Source of the DNA: Stereocaulon alpinum
Lineage: Eukaryota > Ascomycota > Lecanoromycetes > Lecanorales > Stereocaulaceae
Direction: 5' to 3'
Length of the DNA: 58,687 nucleotides
Assembly (NCBI GenBank): GCA_018257865.1
Contig: JAEUBA010000129.1
Location: forward strand, 1 to 58,687
Made by a program: the position numbers and the translations under genes
Shown here: positions 1 to 12,587 of the stretch, piece after piece
How positions within the stretch are numbered: position 1 is the stretch's first letter
Layout: each line of letters opens with the position of its first letter
Notes under the pieces: generated by a model
Seen by the model: the letters and a program-made list of their open reading frames with translations, nothing else
Told to the model about the DNA's origin: nothing
The model's database searches: none

Positions 1-778
1 GGGGGGAGGAGGGGGTGTATAGCCGTCCCGCAAGGGTTCGAGTTATTAGCGCTGATTAGTGGTGTTTATTAGTGTCCGTAGTAGTACCGGATTTGGCTGT
101 TCGGTGGTTTGCTGGTTGAGGATACGAGAAAGGGGGGAAGCTACATACACCGCCTAGGAGGCCTATACTCGTATGAAGAATCGGATAGCATAACATCCCG
201 CTGGTCGTATTAGATAGTACTTACTTCTATCCTCATACACTTTGCTTCAGGGGGGAGCCAACCCTTCAGCTTATAATTATAGTCATACGGCGCCGCTTAC
301 ACCAAAGGCTCGCCTAGCTACTTAGATAGGGGCCGTCCTTTTCCAAAATACGCCTTCTAATTTATAACCCAGTATATCCTTCTCTTAGTCCTATATACCT
401 ACAACCCCAGCCTTCCCCTAGGATAGACTACGCGTCAGTCTTGACCGGTAGATACGCATCGAGCGCACGTAGATATTAGATTTTTCGAATTAACGGCTGG
501 GCAGGTGTTACCTATGCTCTTCACTCGTCGGGCTGAGATACTATACCCGATACCAATTCTTACTATCTAGTCTCGATCGTAGGGGAGGTATAATAGTCGT
601 AGTGGAGTTGGGGTAGGTATTGTCGCGTTGCCCGAAAAACTCTGCACGGAGTTCTCAGCAACTACGCGACGTCTCAATATCATTCAACCTGCAATGCATT
701 AGGGGAGACATCTCGGCTCTGAATAGGTATTCAGGTTCGTAGCCAGCACCGCGTACAGGTGTGTCTCCATCGCTGGCC
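1..778. other. Unassigned window-edge sequence, no gene seen
   Basis: No open frame of useful length is visible. The stretch is less TA-biased than what follows and still contains CA and TG. Homology between the two integrase-element copies stops near 778, so this is either flanking DNA or another element cut by the window edge. It opens with a G-rich run. Confidence 0.4.
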
Positions 779-2806
779 TTAATACTACTATATTTCTCTA
801 TAACCTATACTATAGAGTCTTTCTTCTTAACTTCTTCTTCTTCCTTAACCTTCTACTTTCCCTTCCCTTTTAGTTATAGAGTTATAGGCGTCTTAGAAAT
901 CTTCGCTACTTAAACCTTCGCTACTATATACTTCTTAGGAGCCTCTATTAGAATATATCTTTACCTCTCTACCTTATATCCTTCTTCCTCCGCTGCCTCT
1001 ACCGCCTTAGGGTCGTCTTTAGGTATCTTATAGATTAAGTAAAGCTCTTTCTCCTTAGCTTTATTAAGTATAATAAGTTTTATAAAGTTATATATATAGT
1101 CTAGAGATTTAGCCTTATCTCTAATTAATACTAGTATACTATATTAACTATTACCTTAAATCCTTAAAGAGATTTAGATATTATTAACCCCTACCGCCTT
1201 ATTAAAGATAAGCTAAGCGCTAGTACTATAGTTAGCGAGTAGGGTATTTTAAATCTAATTATAAATAGAATTAATCTTCGTATTATAGATAGTATAAAGT
1301 ATAATTCCTAAAAATATTAGCTAAGACTATATAAGATAATATTATATTAGACTAACTAAATTAGTAATTATTAATATAGGTCCTCTAATACTTATACTTA
1401 GTAGTACGGAGATAATATTACTAGCGAGGAATAATAGAGATAAGCTATTTCTTAGTAACTATCCTACTTCTAAGGTATATAGGTTTTAACGTAGGCTAGA
1501 GACTTAAAGAACTAGATAATCCTATATATATAGCGGTACTGCTAAGATATAGTTAGGAATTCGCTAATCTATAAGTCTTATTAATTAAAGCGGTACGTTT
1601 TAAAGCTATAAGTATTACGCTCTTATATAGAAGGCGTAGTTCCTAGGAATAGTTAGCTAAAGGATATATATAAGAGTAGGACTTACTTATATTACCTCCT
1701 TAACTCTCTCTAATATAGTTATCCTTAGAACTAATATATAAGTAATTACTACTATAACCTTTACTAGGTTTTACTATACTAAAGTAGTCTTTTCTACCTC
1801 TCTCTAAGTAAAAGCGTCTTAGTAGAGACGATATTATAGTAGGCGTATAGTAGAATTTATCGCTAGTAGTTAAGGAAGATTCTAGAGGCTATTACTTAAA
1901 AAAGGATCTAAGGGGATTACCTAGTCTTTTAACTATAATTTTAGATAGCGGTATATCTTAGATATAGTCGAATTTCAACTATAAAGTACTTAAAGGAGAT
2001 ATTTCTAGCGGAGAATAATTACGGCCCTAATTCTATATAGATCTTTTTAAAACTTTAGATAATAATCGTAGTTATAGTACTTTAGATTATATTAGAATTA
2101 TATAAGTAGGGAGGTAGTAGGTAGAGAGCTTAATATAGTTAAAAATATTATATTATCTATCCTAAGGGCGTATACTAACGCTAGTAGGTAGGAATCTTTA
2201 GGAGTAAAGAACTCTACGAATTCTAAAGGTATTATCAAAATTTTTAATTTAAAACTATTATTCTAACACCGCTCTTTAAGAAACTAGTATTAAGATATAA
2301 ATCCGTTTAGTAGTTATTAATCTCTTCTATATTAGAGATCTTAGTTTTCTCTTAAAGGTATATAGGGAAGAAAACCCTATAGCGGACGCTAATAAATACT
2401 AAAAGAGGGGTTAAAAACTTATAACGCCTATAACTTTTATAATACCTAATTAATTTTCTTTAAAAAAGTAGCGGTAAGTAGCCCTAACTAAGCTCTTTTA
2501 AGATTATTAAGTACGTTAGGGGTATAAGATATAATTAAAAGTTTTTAGTACTAGAATAAAATAGTAACTACTAGGCTGAGTATTAATAAGTACTCCTATA
2601 GTTAATAGCGCTAGTAGTTAGGTATAATATAAAGATTAGCCTACCTACTAAGCTAAGAAGTTAAAATAGTACCTTATTAATAATAAGGTTTAGAGATAAT
2701 ACTATAATATCCCTATATATAAAAACTATATAGTAACCTTAAGAAGGGTCTTAGTAAAGAGGGTTAAAGAGGAATTAAAGATATCTTATTAATCTATTAT
2801 ATATAA
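779..2806 (-). pseudogene. Second-gene region of the integrase element, left copy (RIP-decayed)
   Basis: This matches 55355-57376 of the right copy in reverse orientation. The clearest part is at 780-1090, complementary to the Lys/Glu-rich tail of the right-hand frame. The protein is not recognised. Stops and TpA-rich sequence show it is dead. Confidence 0.5.
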
Positions 2807-2820
2807 CAAGTTAGTGCCCG

Positions 2821-2839
2821 TAATCTTTACAGAAGATTA
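2821..2839 (-). terminator. Helitron 3' terminal hairpin
   Basis: A perfect inverted repeat, TAATCTT / AAGATTA with a 5-nt loop, lies 13 bp inside the 3' end of the Helitron. This is the usual place of the Helitron termination hairpin. Confidence 0.75.
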
Positions 2840-3199
2840 ATAATTAAACCGGCTATATCTCGCTTATTTAATACTCGATTTACAAAATTTACTAAGTAGA
2901 TTTAGAAAGTTCTCTATTTATAGTCTAAGCGGGCTTCTAATTCTCAGTAACAGCTATCTTAGACCTCTATACCGAGTAAAATCTAACCCTGAATCGCACT
3001 AAAAAGTCGATTACCGCACCTTACGAGTTTAATACATAATCCTAAAGAGGCTTAGCGCCGTTCCGAGCAACTCCTACTAGCTATAACCGTCCTGCGAGTA
3101 CTAGACTTATAGTAGTACCTGCTTATAGACTAGGTTATTTATAAGCTTATACCTAATATACTTATACGAATCCGGACTAATTATATATAGGTTCGACTC

Positions 3200-4800
3200 T
3201 ATAGTAACGCGCGAGTTGCTAATATAGAATTATCTATAGGTGAACGCTAGACGGGACCGTAGGTTAAGTCCTATATACTTTATTAACTAGCCCTGCGACT
3301 TATTAATAGTTATTACGAAGGCAGGGCGTATAGGGAACTGCTTACGGGTAAATAGGGTAGGGATATACTTATTACTATCCTTAGATTATAAAGGGATCTT
3401 ATATAAGACTACCTCGCTGCTATTAAAACTCCTACCTATAATATTACCCTTAAGGACGTATCTCCTATATTTAGTAAGTAGAATACGGGTCCTATTATAG
3501 AGACGGGGTGTATTAAGGTTCCTTATTAATATTACTAGCGTCCCTACCTTTAACTATAGCTTATATAGTAGCAGTAAGGGCTTATAGAATTTATTCTAGT
3601 ACTTATTAGGGAATATCTCGTTTTCCTTAGGGTTTACCGCTTAATCGAAACTCTAGTATTTATAGTAGTCGCCCTATATACGGTCGAGAATATTATTATT
3701 AACTCTTTAGATATCCTTATTTATAATAGCTAGAATTACTTATTTAGTTAGATAGCGCCGGTCTGGAAGATCTCTACTAATAGCGGGGTAAATTTTATTA
3801 ATTAGTACGTCTATAGTATTCCCTAGTAGGTATCTATATTTCTAGGGAGACTTCTTATCCTTAGTAATTAGATCGACTATATTACCTTTACTATTACTAA
3901 TATATAGGAGAGCTTTAGCAAATTCTACTATTTACTACCTACCTTCTTTAGTAAGACCTCTATTACTTAAACGTATATTAGTAGTAAGCTGAAGGATAGT
4001 TACCTTATCCTAGAACGCCGCCTTTTAGATATAGGTATTAATAATAACGCCTATAGTCCCCCTTAGGACTACTAGTAAGGTCTAATAGAAATCGCCGTAA
4101 AAGTAAACGACCTTACTACTAAAGTAAGCCCCGTTATTACCGCAAATATCCTATAAAGAACGGCTGACGTATTTAATAGTAAAACGACTCTATATAGGTA
4201 CTTTATCTTAGAAGATAATATAAGCCCGCTTAATTAACTCTATAAGATTAGTCCCTTTCTAAATACTATAACTAGACGTACTCTTAGCGTCTAATAGGAT
4301 CTTAAATCGCGAATAGGTAGTACGTCTACTATCTAATAGGGTTATAGTAATACCTAAAGAGGCTATAGCTAAAGTAATACGCTTCTAAGAATAGAGCTTC
4401 TTTAAAATAGTATTTTAGACTATAGTCTTCCTAATACCGCTAGCGCCGTTTAAAAAGAATAGTACGCCTATACTAAACTTATTATTCTTATTCTTATCTA
4501 CTGCGGCTATAATCTTTTCGGCTGCTAGGCGTTAGTTAGTGTTAAATTTCTACTATTTAACTTCTATATCTTCTGGTATAATATTATAAGATATCTCCTC
4601 GCGGAGTAGGCGGTTCTAGATTCGCGATTTATATAGTAGATCGAATAGAATAACGACCGGCGGAAGGTTAAATAGCTTTAGGCTGAGGCTGCTTTTAACA
4701 GTAGACTAGTAGTCTAACTAGCCTAAAATTAAATATAGAGTATATTATTTAGCTTAAAATATTAGGTCTTATACGCGTTCGTCCTTATAGCCCTAGAGGA
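3200..4800 (-). pseudogene. Helitron PIF1-type helicase domain, RIP-inactivated
   Basis: A degenerate Walker A block reads FFLNGASGIRKT at 4459-4424; the family form is G-x-x-G-x-G-K-T. The C-terminal PIF1/RecD2 block reads FPIRPAFVITINKSQG around 3345-3270. It is followed by a recognisable NLRSRLAFTY and an SRVT motif. Stops are mostly TAG where Q or W is expected. Its position 3' of the Rep domain on the same strand is the standard Helitron gene order. Confidence 0.8.
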
Positions 4801-5699
4801 TATCTATATAGTAGGTAAAATACTTATTTAATATACAGGTGTAGTTATCTAATATACTAGTTTAATAGTTAGAATATATAGTCTGACTTAGATAGAGAAT
4901 ATAGTTTAACTTAGTTAAATATAGTCTAACTTAGGTATAGAATATAGTCTAACTTAGATAGAAAAATAATAACTATAGTAATAAAAATAGATATATACCT
5001 TACTTTAAATTTCTCCTAAAGTACTAAAGGGTCCTTTAGGTATAGTTCTAATAGAATAGTTATAAAAAGACCTTATAGTACTATTAGTAAGTAAAGAGTC
5101 TTTACTTCCTTTAGTACCTTAATATAGTACTTATTATTCTCTACTAATCTAAGTCGAACGTAGGTTACCTTATATATTAGAAGCTCGCTATTAATAGTTT
5201 ATAGATTATTAAATAATACCACCCCCTAATAGTAGGTGAGAAGGAGTCGGTAATAGTATAAATTACCCTACTTAGGACTAATTATATATATACGTCTAAT
5301 TACCTCCCCCTTTTTATAAATAAACTATATCCGTTTCCTCTTATCCTATATAAAATATATAGGAAATTCGTTATATAGGTAATTAAGGGGGTTCGTATCT
5401 AAAAGGTACGCTTGCTCGTTTTTTCTTTAAAATAGCAGAGGCTGATTATTCTCTAAGGCTTCCTTAGTAAGACGATTTATCTTAAAGAACTCTATTAACT
5501 ATATCTTACGTAATAAGTCCTTATTAAGAATAGTCTTAGTAGTCTCCCTATTTAGATCGACGCTAATCTACTATTCCTTAGGTAGATAAATCTATAGCCG
5601 TTTAATATAAGGCTTAATCCTACCTATACTAAACCTAAAGATCTTCCAGCAAGCTTTAGAGCTTCCTATCTAATAACTTTAATAAAATTTGGTAACCTT

Positions 5700-6600
5700 A
5701 TTAACTAATAGAGGCTTAAGCCGTTACTACCCTAGCGGTATAGGGTTCCCCTAAGGTACTATTATTAATTAAGTAATCGAAATATTTGCCTAGTCTAGAC
5801 CCTTATAGACGTACTTAAATAAGTAAAATACAGACTTAATAGAGGCGTAGATCTTAATATTTAGATAAGTACGGTACTTCTTTAGAAGCTAGGGGTTATA
5901 AGGAATAACCTATTAGTTAGTATAGCCCTCCGGAGTAGGCTCTATATATAGGCGTCGATAATATAAGTATACTCCCTTAATATCGAACGATAACTTATTA
6001 TAAATATCCTTAGGGAAGAACTTAGAGTACTAGTTCTTCTCTTTATCCTAGTAGATATTAGAGGCTAAGTAATAGTAATAGATTATATAAGTAGTTACTA
6101 ACTTATAAAGTACTAGGTCCTTCGTTTTATTAGGAATAATAGCCTAGACAGCGTTATTAATCTAGGAGATATATCTAATTTTATCCTCCTTATAAATAAT
6201 AAGAAGGATATAGGCGTACGGTAGACCTCGCTTTTAAAATTTAACTATATAGTAATAACTAATATAGACGCCTAAAATATATCTCTTAAAAAGATCCTTA
6301 AGAAGCTCCTAAAGCTTTATATTAAAAACCTATACCTATATATTATAAACCTCTATCGTCGATAAACTAGGTCGAATAGAATAGCGGACGTTAGCCTAAT
6401 TCGGGTTATATATAAAAGTTATAAAGAAGGTAGGATTACCTTAATATTATACTACTATTAAAGCGTCCTCTATATCTGCCTTTATAGCTCTAGGGCTACC
6501 GGCTATACTAGATAGTAGAATAGTAACCTTACTACTAAGATCGCTAAGCCTTAGATCTAGATTATTATATAGTTAATTAATTAAGCCTTTATAGCTGAGT
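5700..6600 (-). pseudogene. Helitron Rep (HUH nuclease) domain, RIP-inactivated
   Basis: Minus-strand reading of about 6450-6180 gives GNPTFFITFIYNPN, then ELLKDLFKRYILGVYIS, then KRGLPYAYILLI. This matches the fungal Helitron Rep domain, in which the last block normally carries the metal-binding H-x-H pair. Both histidines read as tyrosine here (6207-6221), which fits CAC/CAT to TAC/TAT at CpA. In-frame TAG/TAA codons break the frame elsewhere. It belongs to the same element as the helicase downstream. Confidence 0.75.
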
Positions 6601-9429
6601 ACCCGAATTTTATACTAATACTTAATATACTAATTCAGGTTATTCTATTTAATAGTAGCGTAAGCGTTAGTAACGAAGTAGCTAAGGAGACGCTTAGAAT
6701 AGAGTAATTAAAAGAATCTACTATTACAGTGCTATTATAGTATTAGTAGAAGAATTCTTTAAAATATTAAATCTTATAAGGTCTACCCTATAGAGAAATC
6801 TTATTTTAAAAACTTAAAAATACGGAAAATATAATATAAACTCTCTAGTCGTCGATTATTTTTATACCTTTTTAAGTAATATATTAATAGTTCTATAAAA
6901 ATTATATTTAGAACGAAATTCTTCTCTATATCTAGCTTACTTATACCGGCTAATAGATATATTCCGTAACTATTAATAGCGATGTCTATAACTACTATAA
7001 TAAAGCGCTATATATCTAGTACTTATAGGGGTATTACTAAAATAGTATAGGAGGGGGGCGGCGCTTTTTAGAAGAAAAATAATAGAAGATCGTAATATCC
7101 TATATAAAGATATAAAGTACTAGAAAAGATAATCTTACTAATATAAGGGTAGATGTTTAAAAGATATAAAATAGGTTTACCTATAGCTAATAGTAATAGA
7201 TCTAACTCCTAGTAACTTATATAAACCCTCTACGACCTCTTAGTATAGCTCTATCTCTTTTAGGCTCTTCCTCCTTATCGCTATACTTAGGCCGGTTAGG
7301 GTCCTAATATATACTATAGTACTAAGTAGTTCCCTACCTTATATTTAACCTATAGGTAGCGAGGAGATATCCTTCTAGGAGCTTATTATATCCCTATAGC
7401 GGTAGACTATTATACTAGCTCTATTCCCTATAAGGGAAAGGTAGGATATACCGTAGGGGTATATAGGATAAGTGCTATTTAGGGACCCTTATAAGGCCCC
7501 TACCCTTAACTTTAATACGAATATCTTATATAATACGTCCCTTCGCGCCGTCGGGAGGAGTAATTATAATATAGGCTACCTTACTAGATATAGGGTGATT
7601 ATATATACCGCGATTAGCACGCCTAGGGTTATATTATATAATATAGACGTTTATAGTCTATAGAGGGTATCTTACCTTATTATCTAATAAGCGTTCCTAG
7701 TAAGTCTTAAAGCTCTATATATAGGGGTTAATATCTTAAAGAAGTTGCTAAAGAAGAAGTACTATATCTATATTAATAGATCTTTTAACCTGCCTAGTAT
7801 ATATTATATAGGTGTCTACTTAATCCTAGCTATTATTAATAAAGTAGTACTAAGTATATCTCTTAGTAATACCTTCTTTAGGTAAAAGTAGACTAATAGC
7901 GTAATATATCCCCCCTTAGATCTTATATATAGTCTGCCTAACCTAATAATCTATCTTATCTACACCCTTACTGGTAAAAGAAAGTAGGTTATTATAGTTT
8001 AAGGCTCTCTTAATAAACGTAGTACTACGGGTAGTCTATTTTATCTTATACTACCCTAGCTAATAAGGGTCTAGGATATAGTCCTAACTATCTAATATAT
8101 ATTCTACCTTATAAAATAGCTTATTTAACGCGAGAACTCAACGCTTAGGGTTACCTTTAGGTAGTCGTTTAAGGAATTTAAAGTTAGGTAAGTTAGGTAC
8201 TTAGATATTAATTATACTATTCTAATAGTACTACTACCGTTTAGTAGAAAGACGCTTACCCTCGAAAGAGAAGGCGTAGTAATAAGGATATTTATTAGTT
8301 AGATTAAAGAACTACGGTAATATAACGTACTTTAGGAGATTAATATATACTTACGGTAACTAAGTATATAGATACGTACTAAGTAAGGTTCTCCTACCCT
8401 TATCTATAATATTACGGCGCTAATACGGTTAACGGCGACGCTGCTAACGTAGTATACGTTCCTCGCTATTCTCCTATACCTACCGGGCGTGTCTCTGTTG
8501 CTAGCGGAGGTAATATCGCGGTTCTAGTAGAGGTACTTTATCTTCGGAAGAAGAATCTCGGTACTTAGGTAGGCTTAAATCCTCTAGATTATAGGGTAGT
8601 ATAACTACTTAGAGAACTTATTAGATACCTAATTAGGTAGGGTGAGGCCGTAGATAGGCGTTCTACTGCTATAGTCGAATAATCTGCCTTCCCTATATAT
8701 TATAAATTTCTACTTGCTAACTTATAGTAGTAACGTTAAGGTTCCTAGTACTCTAAGCGGTCCTAGTACGTTTCCCCCTACCCTAACCTTATATTCTGCC
8801 GTTAACTGTATTATTTAGGAGGTCTCTAAGTAGTATAGACGAATTCTAACGCTTTCGATTAACTAGACGCGTAGATTGCTCTGTAGGATTAATATATATA
8901 CGCACCTAAAGCTTCGGAGCTCGATTTCTCGTAATAGATACCTTATTATATATACTACCGGTACTGGTGAAGACGTTGCGAGGTTATAGGGCTATACTAT
9001 AGTAAAATAGTAGAGTAGTAGTAAATATAGGAGTTGCCTAGGGGTTTTTTAAGAAGGGGCGCTAAGTATTAAGCTTAGCAATTACCAGCGAGCCCGTAGT
9101 GCCTGCAAACTATTAGGAGAACGCTTCTTTTGCTCACAACTATTACGTAAATAGGCCGATTCTAATAATTCTTAATACGCAAGTAAACTGATAGCTGACT
9201 TCAAAACTTATGAAATTATCTAGATATTAAATAACGTATATGGCGTAAGGCATTACTGCGAAGAAGTTATAATATAGATTTAACTTTTAGTAGTTAAAGG
9301 CGCTATAAAGGCGCTAGGCCTAAAAGCGTAGTTTAGAATATAGGGGTAATCTGATTAGCTGTAAGCGCGGAATTACTCCGAAAGTCCTTATAATCTATTA
9401 TTATAAGAAAGATTAGTCTATTAGTTATT

Positions 9430-11310
9430 TAGAAATATATTATTTTTTTATTACTTAAGATAATTACTTAAGGTAATTACGTAAGGAATATAGCTAAAAA
9501 ATTAATTATAATACTTTTTAAAACTAATACCTTATTCTAGTATCTCTTAGAGAGCCTCCTCGCTCTCTATATATAAATCCGCCGCCTTAGAATAGATCTC
9601 GTCGTTAGATTTAGGCCTAAGCTCGTTATCTAGCTAATTCTAAAATATATTAGGCTCCTTATTCCTTTATATATTCTAAAACGTATCTATTATAGTCTAA
9701 GAAGGTCGCTACCGCCCTACTTTAGTAGGGGTCTCTATACTAGTAAGTATTAGTTCTACGCCTAAGATAATATATTAACGGATTACCTCCCTAAGCTTTA
9801 TATAAATGGTACTATATAGTCGCTATCCTATTCTATTAGGAAGAATATTAGAAGCCTTTAGCGTATCTAAGTTATATCCTAGCTATAAAGCTTTTTAGTA
9901 GTACTAATCCTTAGTTACTAGTAGTAAGTATTTATCTACGTTATAGGCTTATAATTCCGCCCTTAGCTTTTTAATAAGCTTTAGATTAGGCGTACTAGTA
10001 TACTTCTTTACTAGAGGTTTAGGGAACTTATAGAGATACTAAGGTTTACTGGAGACTATATAAGGATAGTTTTTCTAAGTATAAATCTTATAAGAATTCT
10101 AGTTCTCTATAAATTTAAAGGCTTCTTTACAAATTAAGCGTATATAGATAGCGTAGTAAGCTAGTTAATTATAAAGCTTATTATATTAATAATATCCTTC
10201 TTCTTACGCGATATTAAAGAAGAGTACCTAGCGGTATAGTATAGAAGACTATAGATATATCTACTAAGCCTTAATCCTTTAGTTTATAGTACTCTTCCTA
10301 AATATCTAATACTTCTTAAAAGGTCTTAGTCTCTTAGTATAGTCCTCTTATATATAATATAACTACTAGTAAGCGTCTATAATAAGAATAGTCTCTATCC
10401 CTTAGTTAAAATAGATTATATTAGGTATAGTTTTTACCTCTACTAAATAGTCTAAATATTACTTTACTATACTAATTACTATATAAGCTAAGACTCTAAT
10501 ATAGATCTATAGAATTTTATAAGAATAGGCGTTAATTATAGCGTAGATTTAGACGCTAAAGAACTCTAGCTTATAATACGTATTAATAGACTAGATTATA
10601 TTAGGTCTTAGTATAATATATTTTTAGTACCTATATTATTTCTTCTCTAATCTTTACTAAATACCTTCTAGATTAACTAGTCTTATTCTATATATTAGAT
10701 TATACCTAAAGATAGCGATCCCCTTATATTAGAAGTAGGTATAGAGGTATATAAGTCTAAAGTTTATAATAAAGCTACTAGTTAAGTACTCCTATATAAT
10801 ATAAATTATTTTATTATCTTAAAACTATCCCTACCTAATCTTACGCCTCTACTAGTAACCTAGCTTAATCTTAATTCGCTAAAGTAATTTAGGTTATATA
10901 GGTATTTCTATAGTTTTTAACTTAACTCTTATCTCTTAATTAGTCGCTAGGCGCTTATAGAAGAGGAAGGTAATTATTAAGTTATAAAGTTAAGGGTTTA
11001 AATACTTATATCTAATATATTTCTTTATACCCTAACTATCTAAGTATCTTTATAGTATACTTAGACTAACTATAGGGTAGTCCTTATATAATTAAATAAG
11101 GATATCCTCTATAGTAGTACCCCTATTATAAGTATTAAGGATCTATTCTTAGTAGGAGTTTAGGTTAATTATACGTAGCGCTATATAGATAAGAGGTAGG
11201 AATTTAATAGAGTACTATTAGATAAGCTATATTATAGGCGCTATAGATAATTAGATTACTAGTAGTAGTATAATTACTAGATTATTAATAATTGCAAATA
11301 TAGTAGGGTA
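9430..11310 (-). pseudogene. RIP-inactivated integrase-core (DDE) protein, left copy
   Basis: This is a degenerate copy of the frame seen at 53490-55300. Stretches corresponding to the integrase core, where an aspartate is followed by an AYSR motif, and to a downstream QRIEA motif can be found in inverted orientation. Every stretch is broken by TAG/TAA codons. The stops fit CAG/CAA and TGG codons altered by C-to-T change at CpA on either strand. It is not functional. The family is described under the right-hand copy, which is easier to read. Confidence 0.6.
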
Positions 11311-11385
11311 GGTTTTAGAAATAAAAGTTCAAAATTAAAGTTAAAAATATTTGATATAACTAATTACCTATTACGGCACACCGTA

Positions 11386-12587
11386 CTAACCCTGTTAGCG
11401 GAGTTGAGAATTATACTAAACAGTTGAGGAAGTAGTACCTTACTAAATTTAAGTAAGGTACGGCTCCTTTCAAATACCCCCGCACTTGAACTGTTTAAAC
11501 TATTAGTTAACTATTAGTTCTATAGGTTTGAACGGTTTAACTTTTAAACTATACTGCTTAACGCTAAATCTCAGTAGTTGGTCCAGTTTGCCTTCAAAAC
11601 TGAACGGTTTAAACCATTAAGGACGTTGGAGGTATTGCCTGTCCACATCTTCTACTATCAAATCGCCGACAGCACTGAAGCGAGTCTACGGTCTCATTTC
11701 GGCGAGTGAACCTCAACCACGGTTTCATATTGCCCATGATCATTAATATACGCTCTAGCAGAACAGGGTAGCGTGCGCACAAGACATCGTCTAGATTTCC
11801 ATAGAGTAAGTGCATTTACGAAGACGTAGCCTAGCATCTTATAGCCAGCTACATATGACAGCCCATTACCATTCTCACCTTCCAACAGCGAAGAGCCCGC
11901 CGCTGCTGTCACAAGATAGATAACAAAACTCCCAGTCCCCTCAGCCCCAGCAATATTTATTACGTAAGGACCTACCTGCGTATGCCGCCCAGCACTGGAT
12001 AAACCCCGACCATCACTTCCAAATGGTCAATGGTTGCCAATCGAAGAATGGAGGACATGTTATCTAGCAAGGACTATGTAGAAGGGTACCCAATGCTAGG
12101 CTACCACTATCCTCCCATCAATCTCCACACACCCTGCCCCTGCGCCCGTCGTAGTTCAGCGAACACTCCACTAAGCAGATACTCAGCCTATGACTTTCTT
12201 CTTCATAGAATAGACACTGCTATAACTACCATCATAGACGGAACACATACAATCCAGAATCCAAATCCCGTCATTTATCCGTAGACTGGAACATGAACGA
12301 GCAGAGGGAAGAACTCATACCACGCAGGAAGATAGAGACGGGAGATATTTCGGTGCGAGAAGCTGTGCTTTAGCATTACGGTGTCATATCTCTGGGAGGA
12401 TTATGGTGTGGATGATCATATCAGATCAAGTGGTGTTCGTCGAGGTTGAGTAGGTTACGACGATGTGGGTATAGCCTTATCTAAAGGCGTGGGGAGATGA
12501 GGCTACCTCAGCGGGTCTTGGGAGTAAGGTATGGAAGTGTCGGGCGCAAGGAGGCTATGCCGACCAAGAAGCGAATGCTAAGGTATG
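11386..12587. other. Un-RIPed islet between two mobile elements
   Basis: Base composition is normal and CA/TG are present. The first 250 bp are TA-rich and hold a perfect 10-bp inverted repeat (GTACCTTACT / AGTAAGGTAC, 11435-11461, 7-bp loop). The rest holds gene-like fragments (separate entry). Before the Copia insertion this DNA was continuous with the sequence starting at 17987. Confidence 0.6.
11694..12070 (-). pseudogene. Possible gene fragment, unrecognised
   Basis: A minus-strand frame stays open from about 12066 to the stop at 11694, some 120 codons. It includes protein-like stretches such as TGSFVIYLVTAAAGSSLLEG and YVAGYKMLGYVFVNALTLW. Just upstream is ..TTGCTAG, which could be a splice acceptor or an in-frame stop. 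No usable ATG was found, and no family is recognised. It may be the 3' exon of a gene whose 5' part is lost or lies in the next interval. A related motif is encoded on the opposite strand at 12071-12107, described in the findings. Confidence 0.3.

Larger units (their letters stand above)
2807..9412 (-). mobile_element. Nested Helitron (6.6 kb), RIP-decayed
   Basis: The ends are fixed by the empty site in the right-hand element, between A55354 and T55355. On the minus strand the insert starts TCTTTCTTATAATAATAG at 9412, next to a host A. It ends ..CACTAACTTG at 2807, next to a host T. There is no target duplication, as expected of Helitrons. A hairpin with a perfect 7-bp stem (TAATCTT, 5-nt loop, AAGATTA; 2821-2839) lies 13 bp before the 3' end. 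The body encodes a Rep domain (about 5700-6600) and a PIF1-type helicase (about 3200-4800) in the expected order, both full of stops. The 3' terminus CTTG differs from the usual CTRR. Confidence 0.85.
779..11385 (-). mobile_element. Left copy of RIP-decayed integrase-type element, interrupted by a Helitron
   Basis: Reverse-complement alignment by eye matches 11385-9413 to 53380-55354, and 2806-779 to 55355-57376. Both copies therefore belong to one family of at least about 4 kb. The inner end reads TACGGTGTGCCG on the minus strand, as in the right copy, which suggests a TA target. The part at 9430-11310 encodes, with many stops, a DDE integrase-core protein. The part at 779-2806 holds the remains of a second, Lys/Glu-rich protein. 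Nearly all CpA/TpG has become TpA. The outer boundary is not certain. Confidence 0.7.

Noticed and set aside
7472..7663. 63-codon open frame on the plus strand within the left repeat block
   Set aside because: It lies inside the RIP-decayed Helitron, is antisense to its genes, and has no domain. It is open by chance.
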